Assembly (NCBI RefSeq): GCF_026410925.1
Contig: NZ_CP112972.1
Coordinates: 3,224,001-3,288,000 of the forward strand
Direction of reading: 5' to 3'
DNA length: 64,000 bases
Source of the DNA: Halovenus salina
GTDB taxonomy: Archaea; Halobacteriota; Halobacteria; Halobacteriales; Haloarculaceae
Below the pieces are notes generated by a model that worked only from the letters and a program-made list of their open reading frames with translations, did not search any database and was not told the origin of the DNA. Made by a program: the position numbers and the translations under genes. Numbering within the stretch: position 1 is the first letter of the stretch; each line of letters opens with the position of its first letter. Below, piece after piece: positions 53,516 through 62,467 of this stretch.

Positions 53516-54814
53516 ATGACCACGCTCACAATCGGTGGCGGACAGGTACTTACTCCCGAGCTGGACGTGACGACGGCAGACGTACTCGTGGATACCGATT
53601 CCGGCGAGATTCTCGCAGTCGAAGACCCCGGCGAACTCGGCGGCGACGACTATCTCGACGCAAGCGGCGGGCTGGTGATTCCCGGCCTCGTCAACGCTCA
53701 CACCCACGTCGCGATGACGCTGTTCCGGGGCCACGCCGACGACAAGGAACTTGACGCCTGGCTCCAGGAGGATATCTGGCCTGTTGAGGCTGAACTCACC
53801 GCCGAGGATGTCCGGGCCGGCACCAGGCTGGGCATCGCGGAGATGATTCGGACCGGGACAACCGCCTTCGCTGATATGTACTTCTTCATGGAGGAGGTCG
53901 CCGACGTGGTGTCCGAGACGGGTATCCGGGCAATGCTCGGCAGCGGTTGTATCACCGTCGGCAAAGACGACGAGGAGGCCCACGAAGACTTCGAGCGCGG
54001 CCTCGAATTCGCCCGGGCGTACGACGGCCACAGTCAGGGCCGGATACAGACGATGTTCAACCCCCACAGCCTGACGACCGTCGGCCAGTCCTTCTACGAG
54101 GAGTACGTCCCCGTCGCCCGCGAGGAGGAGATTCCGATTCACATCCACGCCAACGAGACTGAAAACGAGGTCGATCCACTCGTCGAAGAGCACGGAGAGC
54201 GACCGCTCGAATACGCAGAGGACCTCGACGTACTCGGTGAGGACTCCTTTATCGCCCACGGCGTCCACGTCGACGAGCACGAACAGGAACTGCTCGCCGA
54301 CACGGGGACCGCAGTGATTCACTGTCCGGCCTCGAACATGAAACTCGCCAGCGGGATGGCTCCAATCCAGTCGATGCTGGACGCTGGCGTGACAGTCGGA
54401 CTCGGCACCGACGGCGCGGCCTCGAACAACGACCTGGACATGTTCGACGAGATGCGCGACGCGGCGATGGTCGGCAAGCTGGCGACGATGGACGCAAGCG
54501 CTGTCCCCGCCGAGGCGGTTGTCGAGATGGCGACACAGGGCAGTGCAGACGCACTCGGCTTCGACAGCGGACGGGTCGAGGCAGGCGCGAACGCCGACCT
54601 CGCTGTTGTCGACCTCGACGCAGAACACCTGAAACCGGCCCACGACCTCGTTAGTCACCTCACCTACGCCGTCAAGGGCAGCGACGTGTGTCACACCATC
54701 TGTGACGGCGAGGTGCTGATGGAAGACCGCGAACTCCAGACGATGGACCTCGACGCGGTCAAAGAAGCGGCCGGCGACCACGCCGAGGCGCTCGTCGACC
54801 GGGCGGCAAACTGA
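53516..54814 (+). CDS. dadD: S-adenosylhomocysteine / 5'-deoxyadenosine deaminase family
   Basis: 432 aa metal-dependent deaminase. The metal ligands are in VNAHTHVAMTLF, the His of IPIHIHANETENEV, HGVHVDEHEQ and the Asp in GLGTDGAASNNDLDMFDEM. The block TGTTAFADMYFF is also typical of MTA/SAH deaminases. The Methanocaldococcus enzyme DadD deaminates 5'-deoxyadenosine, SAH and methylthioadenosine. Here it lies 45 bases before the SAH hydrolase gene, so deamination of SAH to S-inosylhomocysteine is a likely first step of SAM recycling. The symbol is by similarity of function. Confidence 0.85.
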   Translation: MTTLTIGGGQVLTPELDVTTADVLVDTDSGEILAVEDPGELGGDDYLDASGGLVIPGLVNAHTHVAMTLFRGHADDKELDAWLQEDIWPVEAELTAEDVRAGTRLGIAEMIRTGTTAFADMYFFMEEVADVVSETGIRAMLGSGCITVGKDDEEAHEDFERGLEFARAYDGHSQGRIQTMFNPHSLTTVGQSFYEEYVPVAREEEIPIHIHANETENEVDPLVEEHGERPLEYAEDLDVLGEDSFIAHGVHVDEHEQELLADTGTAVIHCPASNMKLASGMAPIQSMLDAGVTVGLGTDGAASNNDLDMFDEMRDAAMVGKLATMDASAVPAEAVVEMATQGSADALGFDSGRVEAGANADLAVVDLDAEHLKPAHDLVSHLTYAVKGSDVCHTICDGEVLMEDRELQTMDLDAVKEAAGDHAEALVDRAAN

Positions 54815-54859
54815 GACTGGTTCGGTACTGTTTTGCGTCGTCCGTCCGTCCCTGAAGAC

Positions 54860-56134
54860 ATGACGGCACCTATCAGCGAGCAACTCAACGCCGACGAGCT
54901 ACTCGAAAGCGGGCAGCGGAAAATGGAGTGGGCGCGCCAGCATATGCCGATTATGGGTTCGCTCCGAGAATCCTTCGAGGCCGACCAGCCATTCGCGGGC
55001 GAGCGCATCGGGATGGCGATGCACGTCGAGGCCAAGACCGCAATCCTCGCCGAGGTTCTGGCCGCCGGCGGCGCGGAAGTCGCTATCACCGGCTGTAACC
55101 CGCTCTCGACACACGACGACGTGAGTGTTGCTCTCGACGCTGTCGACGGCGTCACCTCGTATGCGAAACGCGGGGTCGACGACAAGGAGTACTACGAGGC
55201 GATGGAAGCGGTCATCGACCACGAGCCGACGATTACGGTCGACGACGGGGGCGACCTCGTCTTCGCCATCCACGAGGACTACCCCGAGCTCATCGACACC
55301 ATCATCGGCGGCTGCGAGGAGACGACGACCGGGGTCCACCGCCTGCGGGCGATGGACGACGACGACGCTCTCGAGTACCCGATGTTCGCGGTCAACGACA
55401 CGCCGATGAAGCGGCTGTTCGACAACATCCACGGTACGGGCGAGTCCTCGCTCGCCTCGATTGCGATGACGACGAACCTCTCGTGGGCCGGCAAAGACGT
55501 CGTCGTCTCCGGATTCGGGTACTGTGGAAAAGGTGTGGCCCGGAAAGCCAGCGGCCAGAACGCGAACGTCATCGTCACGGAAGTCGACCCGCGGCGCGCG
55601 CTCGAAGCCCACATGGAAGGCTTCGACGTGATGCCCATGGACGAGGCGGCGGCCGAGGGTGACGTGTTCATCACCACGACCGGTAACCGTGACGTCATCG
55701 TCGAGAAACACTTCGAGGAGATGAGCGACGGTGTGTTGCTGGCAAACGCCGGCCACTTCGACGTCGAAATCGACCTCGAAGCCCTCGAGGCCAACGCCCA
55801 ACGGACCTACGAGGCCCGTGACGGACTCCAGGCCTACGAGATGCCGGACGGCCGGCGGCTGAACGTCCTCGCCGAGGGACGGCTGGTCAACCTCGCGGCG
55901 CCGGTCTCGATGGGCCACCCTGTCGAGGTGATGGACCAGAGCTTCGGCGTCCAGGCCGTCTGTGCCCGTGAAATCATCCAGAACGGCGACCAGTACGAGG
56001 CTGGCGTCCACAACGTGCCCGACGAGCTCGACCGCGAGGTCGCAGAGATCAAACTTGAGGCCGAAGGAATTGAGATGGACTCACTCACCGGCACGCAAGA
56101 AGAGTACATGGACAGCTGGCAGCACGGCACGTAG
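54860..56134 (+). CDS. ahcY: Adenosylhomocysteinase / S-inosylhomocysteine hydrolase
   Basis: 424 aa from ATG 54860. The NAD-binding Rossmann motif is [19 protein letters not shown]. Catalytic residues are in [17 protein letters not shown] (Lys and Asp of the V-N-D-x-x-x-K-x-x-F-D-N run) and GHFDVEID. The C-terminus lacks the K-P-x2-Y-R-Y tail that closes over NAD in eukaryotic and many bacterial enzymes. Methanogen relatives hydrolyse S-inosylhomocysteine rather than SAH. The deaminase next door suggests the same here, but the sequence cannot prove it. Confidence 0.9.
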   Translation: MTAPISEQLNADELLESGQRKMEWARQHMPIMGSLRESFEADQPFAGERIGMAMHVEAKTAILAEVLAAGGAEVAITGCNPLSTHDDVSVALDAVDGVTSYAKRGVDDKEYYEAMEAVIDHEPTITVDDGGDLVFAIHEDYPELIDTIIGGCEETTTGVHRLRAMDDDDALEYPMFAVNDTPMKRLFDNIHGTGESSLASIAMTTNLSWAGKDVVVSGFGYCGKGVARKASGQNANVIVTEVDPRRALEAHMEGFDVMPMDEAAAEGDVFITTTGNRDVIVEKHFEEMSDGVLLANAGHFDVEIDLEALEANAQRTYEARDGLQAYEMPDGRRLNVLAEGRLVNLAAPVSMGHPVEVMDQSFGVQAVCAREIIQNGDQYEAGVHNVPDELDREVAEIKLEAEGIEMDSLTGTQEEYMDSWQHGT

Positions 56135-56230
56135 CGTCGCCACTCCGAATCGTAGCACGTGGGGAACGTGGGGATGAGGGGAACCCACCCCACGGCGTGT
56201 GACACTACGGAGCCAGATGGCTCCAAATAA

Positions 56231-56240
56231 TACTTATATC
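56231..56240 (+). promoter_or_regulatory. Promoter-like TATA element in a convergent spacer
   Basis: The sequence tacttatatc lies in the 163-base gap between ahcY and the BioD-like gene, which end toward each other, so no known gene needs a promoter here. The bases acttat and ataagt around it (about 56232-56254) are an inverted repeat. Any transcript would run antisense into the BioD-like gene. Confidence 0.35.
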
Positions 56241-56297
56241 TCCGGAAAGATAAGTATGTCCGGCATTTTCAGGTCTGATTTCTCCGGGAACCCGCTC

Positions 56298-57362
56298 TCA
56301 GGCTAGCTCGAACAGCGTTTCGAGGTCGACACTCTCTGCGAGCAGGTCGGCCATGCGCTCGACCGTCTCGGGGCGCTGTGTTCGACCCGACCGGAGGCGT
56401 GCCTCGGTCCGGTCGATTGTCGCACGCGTGTCCGTCTCGACGAGCAAGACCGGGACCCCCTGGTCGGCAGCCTCGCCGAGGACCGCCTGGGAGGGACGGT
56501 AGCCGCCGGTGAGTATCAGACAGGAGACGCCAGAGGCCTGGAGCGCGGCGGTCTGAACGTCTGAACGGTCGCCGCCGGTGATGACCGCAGCGTTTCGCAG
56601 CCGCCGGAACTGTTTGAGAGCGGCGTCGCTCCCCATCGCACCCACGGAGAACCGTTCGATGCGAACGTCGGCGGACACCTCCGGCGTCAGATACTCTGCG
56701 CCGATCTGGTCCGCGAGTTCGTCGACGGTAACGCCGGCAAGCGCCTCGTCGTGTGGGACGACACCGACACTCTGGACGCCTCGGCTGTCGAGAAACGGCA
56801 TCACGTCCTCGGTGAGTTCGTCGAGGTCGCCGGGCGAGACGCCGTTGAACAGGACGCCGGCCAGCCGGTCGCCGATACGCTCTGTAGCGGCAAGTATTTC
56901 GTCGACATCTTCCGGCCGGTCGTAGCCGGTCACGAGCAACACCTCTGCGTCTAGGCGCTCAGCCATGTCGACGTCAGTGAGGTCAACGATGCCGCCGGTG
57001 GAAATCTGCCCACCGCCTTCAAGTACCATGTGGTCGACATCCGCCGAGAGTTCGTCGAACGCTTCTTCGACGCGTTCGCCGAGCGCGGCCGCGTCCTCTC
57101 GTCCGCGGATCGCCTCGTGGACGAAGGTTGGAGAGTACACCACCGGCTCCATCGTGTGCATCTGCGCGCCCAGACCCAGGAGTTCACGGGCGAGCATCGG
57201 GTCCTCGTCGCGAGTCTTGCCGACGGCACTTTCGAGTCTCGTGCCCTTTGGCTTCATGTAACCGACGCGCTCACCACGGTCCTGGAGGCGTTTCGCCAGT
57301 GCGACAGTGATTGCAGTCTTGCCTGTTCCGTCGTCCGTCGATGTGACCAGTAGCGTACTCAT
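56298..57362 (-). CDS. BioD-like / DRTGG-domain protein (phosphotransacetylase N-terminal type)
   Basis: 354 aa. The N-terminal half (1-210) is a dethiobiotin synthetase-like P-loop domain (TSTDDGTGKTAITVALAKRL and the block MVLEGGGQISTG). The second half is a DRTGG domain (about 215-330, with SVGAMGSDAALKQF, AAVITGGDRSDVQTAAL and SCLILTGGYRPS). The combination equals the N-terminal part of bacterial phosphotransacetylases without the catalytic domain. Overlapping the acetyl-CoA synthetase gene by ATGA, it may sense a metabolite to control acetate and CoA ester flux. The biochemical role is not known. Confidence 0.85.
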   Translation of the reverse strand: MSTLLVTSTDDGTGKTAITVALAKRLQDRGERVGYMKPKGTRLESAVGKTRDEDPMLARELLGLGAQMHTMEPVVYSPTFVHEAIRGREDAAALGERVEEAFDELSADVDHMVLEGGGQISTGGIVDLTDVDMAERLDAEVLLVTGYDRPEDVDEILAATERIGDRLAGVLFNGVSPGDLDELTEDVMPFLDSRGVQSVGVVPHDEALAGVTVDELADQIGAEYLTPEVSADVRIERFSVGAMGSDAALKQFRRLRNAAVITGGDRSDVQTAALQASGVSCLILTGGYRPSQAVLGEAADQGVPVLLVETDTRATIDRTEARLRSGRTQRPETVERMADLLAESVDLETLFELA

Positions 57363-59473
57363 GGCTGTTCCTGTGTCTGAAGTGCCTCAGCGTCGAGCGT
57401 GAGGCGGAGGTCGATTGCCGCTGCGCCGTCGGGGGTTGCCACGACGGGGTTGATATCCAGTTCTGTGATCGCCGGAAACTCGGTAACGAGCTGGGACACC
57501 CGTTGGATTACCTCGACCAGTGCAGGCACGTCGGCCGGCTCTCGGCCGCGTGCGCCGTACAGCAGTGGCGAGGAGGTGACCTCGTCTATCATCGCCTGTC
57601 CGTCAGATTCCGTCACGGGGGCGACCCGGAACGACGTATCCTCCATAATTTCGACGAAGATACCGCCGAGCCCGAACATCACGAGCGGCCCGAACTGCGG
57701 GTCGCGGTTGACGCCGACGATGGTTTCGGTACCGGCGTCGAGGTCGACCATCTCCTGAAGCTGGACGCCGACGATGTCCGCGTCGGGCTGGTAGTTGCGC
57801 GCCCGAACGACGAGGTCCTCGTAGGTGTCGGCGACAGCCTCAGTCGCGACACCGACCTCGACACCGCCGATGTCGGACTTGTGGGTGATATCCGGGCTGA
57901 CGATTTTCATCACCACGTCGCCCTCGATTGCGTCGGCGAGTGCTTCTGCCTCGCGGGGGCTGTCGACCACGTCGCCCTGTGGCGTTTCGATGCCGCAGGC
58001 GTCGAGCAGGTCCATCGACTCGACGCCGAGTTGGGTTCGGCCCTCCTCGACGGCCGAGGTGAGTATCTCGGAGACGCGCTCGCGGTCGATGTCGAAGGTC
58101 TCGGGCTCGCTGTACTCCTTGTCCTGTATTTCGGCGTATTCCGAGAGGGCTTCGAGGCTGCCGACCGCGCGCTCGGGGTCGAAATACGTCGGGATGCCGG
58201 CGTCGCTCAGCCGGTCGGCGGCCGCTTCGGTCGAGGTGCCACCCATCAGCGTGGCAGCAACCGGCGTCCCGTGTTCTGCCTGTAGCGAGACTGTCGCGTC
58301 GGCGAGGTCCTCGAACGAGAGCGTCGCCGTCGGACACGAGAGGACGATTGCCATCCCAACGTTGTCGTCGTCGAGTACGATGTCAATGGTCTCCTCGAAG
58401 CGCTCTATCGGTGCGTCACCGATGATGTCGACCGGATTGTAGATGTTCGCCTCTTCTGGGAGGTACTCTTGGAGCCGGTCGAGTGTCTCGTCTGTGAAAT
58501 CAGCGAGCGAGATGTCCGAATCACCGACAGCGTCGGTCGCCATCACGCCTGGACCGCCGGCGTTCGAGATGATCGCGACGCCGTCAGTCTCAGGCAGCGG
58601 TTGGCCGGCCAGAATCTCGGCGGAGTCGAACAGTTCCTGGACGGACTCGACACGCAAGACGCCGGCCTGGTCGAGGCCAGTCTCGTAGGCGGCGTCGCTG
58701 CCAGCGATTGCGCCGGTGTGAGAGGCTGCGGCCGACGCGCCGGCCTGTGTTCGGCCGGATTTGACGACCAGCATCGGCGTCTCCTGTGTGACCTCTCTGG
58801 CGGTTTCGATGAACGCCTGGCCGTCGGTGATGTCTTCGAGGTAGCCGAGGATAACGTCGGTATCCTCGTCGTCGCCCCACTCCTTTGCGAAGTCACTTTC
58901 GTCGAGAACGGCCTTATTCCCCAGCGAGACGACATCCTTGAAGCCGATGTTGCGCTCGGCAGCCCAGTCGAGCACCGCCGTGATGAACGCCCCGGACTGG
59001 CTCATAAACGAGATGTTCCCGGGCGAGGCGTTTCGCGGCCCGAAAGTTGCGTTCAGGTCGAGGGCTGTACTCATAATGCCAAGCGAGTTCGGTCCGACAA
59101 GGTTGAGATCGTACTCCTCGGCGAGTGCAACGAGGTCGCGCTCGCGGTCGGACCCCTCGCCACCGGACTCGCCGAAGCCGGCCGTAATGACGACCACGTC
59201 CTCGACGCCGGCCTCGGCGGCCTCGCGCACGACATCCAGAACGATGGTGGGTGGGACAACCACGACCGCGACATCAATATCACCAGCCTCACCGACACTC
59301 CCATAACAGTCCAACCCGAGCACGTCGTCCCTGTTGGGGTTAACCGGGACGACAGTTTCCGCAAAGTCATCGCGTAGATTCTTCGTTATCGCGTAGCCGA
59401 CGGTTCCCTCTTTCTCAGAGGCACCGACGACCGCAACGCGCTCGGGGGCAAACAGAGTCGATAGTTCACCCAT
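57359..59473 (-). CDS. acd: Acetate--CoA ligase (ADP-forming), alpha-beta fusion
   Basis: 704 aa. The N-terminal CoA-binding Rossmann part starts RVAVVGASEKEGTVGYAI. The ligase-CoA domain has the phosphorylated His in ASHTGAIAGSDAAY (about 254) and the block IISNAGGPGVMATDA. The C-terminal ATP-grasp domain runs from about 485 (VVMKIVSPDITHKSDIGGV, ELDINPVVATPDG). It makes acetate and ATP from acetyl-CoA, ADP and phosphate. Single-chain enzymes are the form seen in haloarchaea such as Haloarcula; thermophiles use separate subunits. Confidence 0.93.
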   Translation of the reverse strand: MGELSTLFAPERVAVVGASEKEGTVGYAITKNLRDDFAETVVPVNPNRDDVLGLDCYGSVGEAGDIDVAVVVVPPTIVLDVVREAAEAGVEDVVVITAGFGESGGEGSDRERDLVALAEEYDLNLVGPNSLGIMSTALDLNATFGPRNASPGNISFMSQSGAFITAVLDWAAERNIGFKDVVSLGNKAVLDESDFAKEWGDDEDTDVILGYLEDITDGQAFIETAREVTQETPMLVVKSGRTQAGASAAASHTGAIAGSDAAYETGLDQAGVLRVESVQELFDSAEILAGQPLPETDGVAIISNAGGPGVMATDAVGDSDISLADFTDETLDRLQEYLPEEANIYNPVDIIGDAPIERFEETIDIVLDDDNVGMAIVLSCPTATLSFEDLADATVSLQAEHGTPVAATLMGGTSTEAAADRLSDAGIPTYFDPERAVGSLEALSEYAEIQDKEYSEPETFDIDRERVSEILTSAVEEGRTQLGVESMDLLDACGIETPQGDVVDSPREAEALADAIEGDVVMKIVSPDITHKSDIGGVEVGVATEAVADTYEDLVVRARNYQPDADIVGVQLQEMVDLDAGTETIVGVNRDPQFGPLVMFGLGGIFVEIMEDTSFRVAPVTESDGQAMIDEVTSSPLLYGARGREPADVPALVEVIQRVSQLVTEFPAITELDINPVVATPDGAAAIDLRLTLDAEALQTQEQP

Positions 59474-59581
59474 CGCCGAACACTTCCAGCGGCGAGGTCA
59501 TATACTTGCTGGACACCCTCAGTGTGTGGGATCGGGGTCTCGATGCAACGATTTATTTGGGCGGGTGACCCACGGTATCCT

Positions 59582-60379
59582 ATGGCTATCCGACGGCTGC
59601 TTCGCGGCCAGATTCCCCAGGCAGACATCGAAGCAGTCGCCAGAGAGGCTGCGAACCGACAGGGTGAAGCCTTCGAGTCTGTCCGCCAGCTTGATTCGGA
59701 TAACTGGCTGTCGATCCCGTGTGTCGTCAACGAGCAGCTATTCGTGAAGATCGTCACCGACCAGAACGCGCTCGTCCACGCGCTGTTAACCGCCGGCCGG
59801 AACCTCGGTGCGCTCACAAGTAGAAGCGAAGGATTCTTCGAGCGGTTCGAGACGCCGGTCAGCATGGCGGAACACGACCTTGAAGCGACACGTCGGATCC
59901 GCGAGCTCGGCATCAACGCGCCCGAGCCGATCGAGGCCTTCGAATACGAGGAGTACGGCGTGCTCGTCCTGGAGTTCCTGCCGGAGTTCGAACCACTCGA
60001 CAGGCTCGACCCCACGACAGTCGAGGCGTTGTTGCCGGCGGTGTTCGAGTCGCTCTCGGTGATGCACGAGGCCGGAATCGCCCACGGCGACCTGCGCGGC
60101 GAGAACGTCCTCGTCATCGGCGACGAGATTTATTTCATCGACGCGACAAAAGTCAACGAGCAGGCTATCGAAGACGCAAGAGCCTACGATATCGCCTGTG
60201 CACTCGCTGCACTCCAGCCAATCGTCGGCGCGCGTACAGCGGTTCGAGCGGCCAGCGAGTTCTACACAGACGAACAATTACTCGACGCCGAAGCCTATCT
60301 GGATTTCGTGAATCTCCGTCCCGACCACGACTTCGATACACTCCAGACCAAGGGAGAACTCGAAACGGAACTGAGCTAA
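59582..60379 (+). CDS. RIO-type kinase-like protein
   Basis: 265 aa from ATG 59582 (a GTG at 59522 in the same frame is an alternative). Catalytic loop IAHGDLRGENVLVIGDE and metal-binding D-x-x pattern IYFIDATKVNEQ are those of RIO1-like atypical kinases. An N-terminal glycine loop is weak; the ATP lysine may be in LFVKIVTDQN. SMAEHDLEATRRIRELGI and APEPIEAFEYEEYGVLVLEF resemble the RIO core. It is smaller than true RIO1 and is of the haloarchaeal regulatory-kinase type. The substrate is unknown. Its start lies 108 bases from acd, transcribed the other way. Confidence 0.78.
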   Translation: MAIRRLLRGQIPQADIEAVAREAANRQGEAFESVRQLDSDNWLSIPCVVNEQLFVKIVTDQNALVHALLTAGRNLGALTSRSEGFFERFETPVSMAEHDLEATRRIRELGINAPEPIEAFEYEEYGVLVLEFLPEFEPLDRLDPTTVEALLPAVFESLSVMHEAGIAHGDLRGENVLVIGDEIYFIDATKVNEQAIEDARAYDIACALAALQPIVGARTAVRAASEFYTDEQLLDAEAYLDFVNLRPDHDFDTLQTKGELETELS

Positions 60380-60380
60380 C

Positions 60381-60998
60381 TCAGATCTCTTCTTCAGGTG
60401 TCGACGGAAGCTCCTTGTAGTTCTCACGGACCGTGCGTATGTGAACGCCGGTTGCCTCGCTCAGCGCGCGCTGTGTGATTTCTGTTCGGTCCGCTTCGGC
60501 GGCGGCGTACAACGCGGCGGCCGCGACACCAGCCGGCTTTCGGCCGATGTGATAGCCGTCTGCCTTGGCCCGCGCCAGCACGTCCAGTGCGTTCCCTTCG
60601 GTCTCCGGGGAGATATCGAAGTGGTCGGCCAGGCGGCCGACGTACAGCTCGGGTTCGGTCGGTGGAATCCCCTGTTGGAGCGTGTCACTCACCACCCGGG
60701 CAGTCCGGTAGAGGTGGCGAGCCGAGACGTCCGCCACCGCGGCCAGCTCATCTATCTGTCGGGGGACACCGTTCTGTCGGACAGCGATGTAGAGCACCGC
60801 AACCGGGAGCTCCTCCTCGTGGACGACCTCGGCGTCGCTTTCCCGAAACTGCTGGTAGAGCTCGACCGCATCGGCCAACACCTCCTCCGAGACGTCGAGT
60901 TGCTCCCCCAGACGCCGCTTTTGGGTCGGGCTTGTTCGGTCGGTCCCACTCTGTGGCTCTGTACTGGTGTCCTGCCGCTTGTCCGATGAGGCTGTCAT
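60381..60998 (-). CDS. TFB-like protein without zinc ribbon
   Basis: 205 aa from ATG 60998. Two cyclin-like repeats of transcription factor B are visible (about 40-110 with AVLYIAVRQNGVPRQIDELA, and 118-190 with RKPAGVAAAALYAAAEADRT and the recognition helix VHIRTVRENYKEL). A complete archaeal TFB has about 320 aa with an N-terminal C-x2-C zinc ribbon and B-finger; here a short disordered tail replaces them. It could bind TBP-DNA without recruiting polymerase and so act as a regulator or competitor, which is inference. Confidence 0.8.
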   Translation of the reverse strand: MTASSDKRQDTSTEPQSGTDRTSPTQKRRLGEQLDVSEEVLADAVELYQQFRESDAEVVHEEELPVAVLYIAVRQNGVPRQIDELAAVADVSARHLYRTARVVSDTLQQGIPPTEPELYVGRLADHFDISPETEGNALDVLARAKADGYHIGRKPAGVAAAALYAAAEADRTEITQRALSEATGVHIRTVRENYKELPSTPEEEI

Positions 60999-61026
60999 TG
61001 TCCTGAAAGAGAGCAGTCGGCGAGGG

Positions 61027-61224
61027 TCACCGCGCCTGTTCGAGGCAGACGCCAGCGTCACTGTCGACGGTAATCCATGCCGTCGCGATACGGCTGTCAC
61101 TTGGGTCAAACAGTGTGAGCGTCGTTGGCGAACATGTCTCGTCGTAGGCCCAGTCCAGACCCAGGTCTGGGTACTCGTGCAACTGCCCCGGATTTATCGA
61201 CGTTTCACAATCGTCCGCTTTCAT
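61027..61224 (-). CDS. DUF7511-like small haloarchaeal protein
   Basis: 65 aa from ATG 61224, starting MKADDCETSINPGQLHEYPD. The C-terminal pattern LTLFDPSDSRIATAWITVDS followed by CLEQAR is like other short haloarchaeal proteins with T-L-F and T-W-I-T blocks (DUF7511). Function unknown. An AT-rich element (aacaatatataattg on the minus strand) about 20-35 bases upstream would be its promoter. Confidence 0.6.
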   Translation of the reverse strand: MKADDCETSINPGQLHEYPDLGLDWAYDETCSPTTLTLFDPSDSRIATAWITVDSDAGVCLEQAR

Positions 61225-61436
61225 ATTACATCTGTACAATTATATATTGTTAAGCGTTCCGTACATATGGTGAGAACGTCCTAAAATACATTAATCATGC
61301 TTTTTGGACTCAAATATTGTGCCCGAGTCCTCGAAGTGTTTGCGAGACATCTCTCATGAGAGAACGCTACGATTCCGTTGATATCAATAGATGCCCGTGA
61401 CACACCCATGGCTGCTAGCTTGTATATAGAGCAAAG

Positions 61437-61450
61437 ATTTTATATATATT
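61437..61450 (+). promoter_or_regulatory. TATA element of the PhoU/AbrB gene
   Basis: The sequence ttttatatatattt lies 18-31 bases before the ATG at 61468, so the transcript is probably leaderless. The whole region 61240-61450 is unusually AT-rich for this chromosome. Confidence 0.6.
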
Positions 61451-61467
61451 TGAATCGCAGAGGTGGT

Positions 61468-62466
61468 ATGGAGACACGGAAAGTCCAGGTGACAGGTGGA
61501 TCTACGTATACAGTGTCGCTGCCCAAAGAGTGGGCCACCGAAAATGGCGTGAGTTCAGGCTCGACAGTTGAGTTTCACGCAGAGGGGGACTTGCTGTTGT
61601 TGACGCCGCAGACCGAGGAAGGGCGCACGAAAGGAGAACTGGATATCTCCGACCTGAGCGCCGAAGAGGAGCTCCGCCGGGGCGTGATGACGATGTACGT
61701 GAGTGGCTTCGACGTGATTACGCTGACGACAGACCGGATGACAGCCGACGAGCGACGGACGATTCGAGACGCCACACAGGGGCTCGTTGGCCTCGAGGTC
61801 ATCGAGGAGATGCCGACGAAAATGGTGTTACAGGACCTGCTCGACTCCTCGGAGCTGTCGATGCAAAACGCCGTCACGCGGATGCGGCTGGTGTCGCTGA
61901 CGATGCTCGACGATGCCGTGCAGGCACTTGTCGAGGATGACGACGAACTCGCACACGACGTGATGGAACGCGACGACGATGTCGACCGCCTCTGGTATAT
62001 GACCTCACGCGTGTTCCGGTCGGTGTTGCGGAATCCGACGGCCGCAAACGAGGTCGGCTTCTCGCGAGAGACCTGTTTCGACCTCCAGTCGAGTGCCCGC
62101 CAGCTCGAACGTATCGCCGACCACGCGACGAAGATTGCCGAACTCGCCCTCGAAGTCGGCGAGATTCCCGAGCCAGCGGCGGAGCCGCTCCAGGAGCTTC
62201 ACGACGAAGTCTCGGAGGTTCCGGAGACGGCGATGGAGGCACTGCTGAGCGAGGATTCCGATACCGCGCTCGAACTCGTCAGGCAGGCTCGACGCGATGT
62301 CGACGCTATTGAGTCACTGGTACGGGATGTCGATAGAGAGATTCACGAGTTCGACTCCCAGCTTGCACAGGTTTTGGGTCTCGTGGTCGACTCGCTGTCG
62401 CGGACCGCCGACTACGGGACAAACATCGCCGAAAGCGCACTCCAGAAAGCAGCGCCGGAACCCTGA
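61468..62466 (+). CDS. PhoU-domain regulator with N-terminal AbrB-type DNA-binding domain
   Basis: 332 aa from ATG 61468. The first 45 residues are an AbrB/SpoVT swapped hairpin (METRKVQVTGGSTYTVSLPK, EWATENGVSSGSTVEF). Two PhoU-like three-helix repeats follow (about 110-215 and 225-325, with SSARQLERIADHATKIAELA and SLSRTADYGTNIAESA carrying the E/D-x2-x-D metal motifs). Haloarchaeal proteins of this build are thought to regulate phosphate uptake genes. No pst genes are adjacent. It is convergent with rps8e, with one base between the stops. Confidence 0.87.
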   Translation: METRKVQVTGGSTYTVSLPKEWATENGVSSGSTVEFHAEGDLLLLTPQTEEGRTKGELDISDLSAEEELRRGVMTMYVSGFDVITLTTDRMTADERRTIRDATQGLVGLEVIEEMPTKMVLQDLLDSSELSMQNAVTRMRLVSLTMLDDAVQALVEDDDELAHDVMERDDDVDRLWYMTSRVFRSVLRNPTAANEVGFSRETCFDLQSSARQLERIADHATKIAELALEVGEIPEPAAEPLQELHDEVSEVPETAMEALLSEDSDTALELVRQARRDVDAIESLVRDVDREIHEFDSQLAQVLGLVVDSLSRTADYGTNIAESALQKAAPEP

Positions 62467-62467
62467 G

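Noticed and set aside
53486-54883. 465-codon open frame antisense to the SAH deaminase
   Set aside because: It mirrors the deaminase codons, has no recognisable motif, and overlaps a gene with all metal ligands intact.
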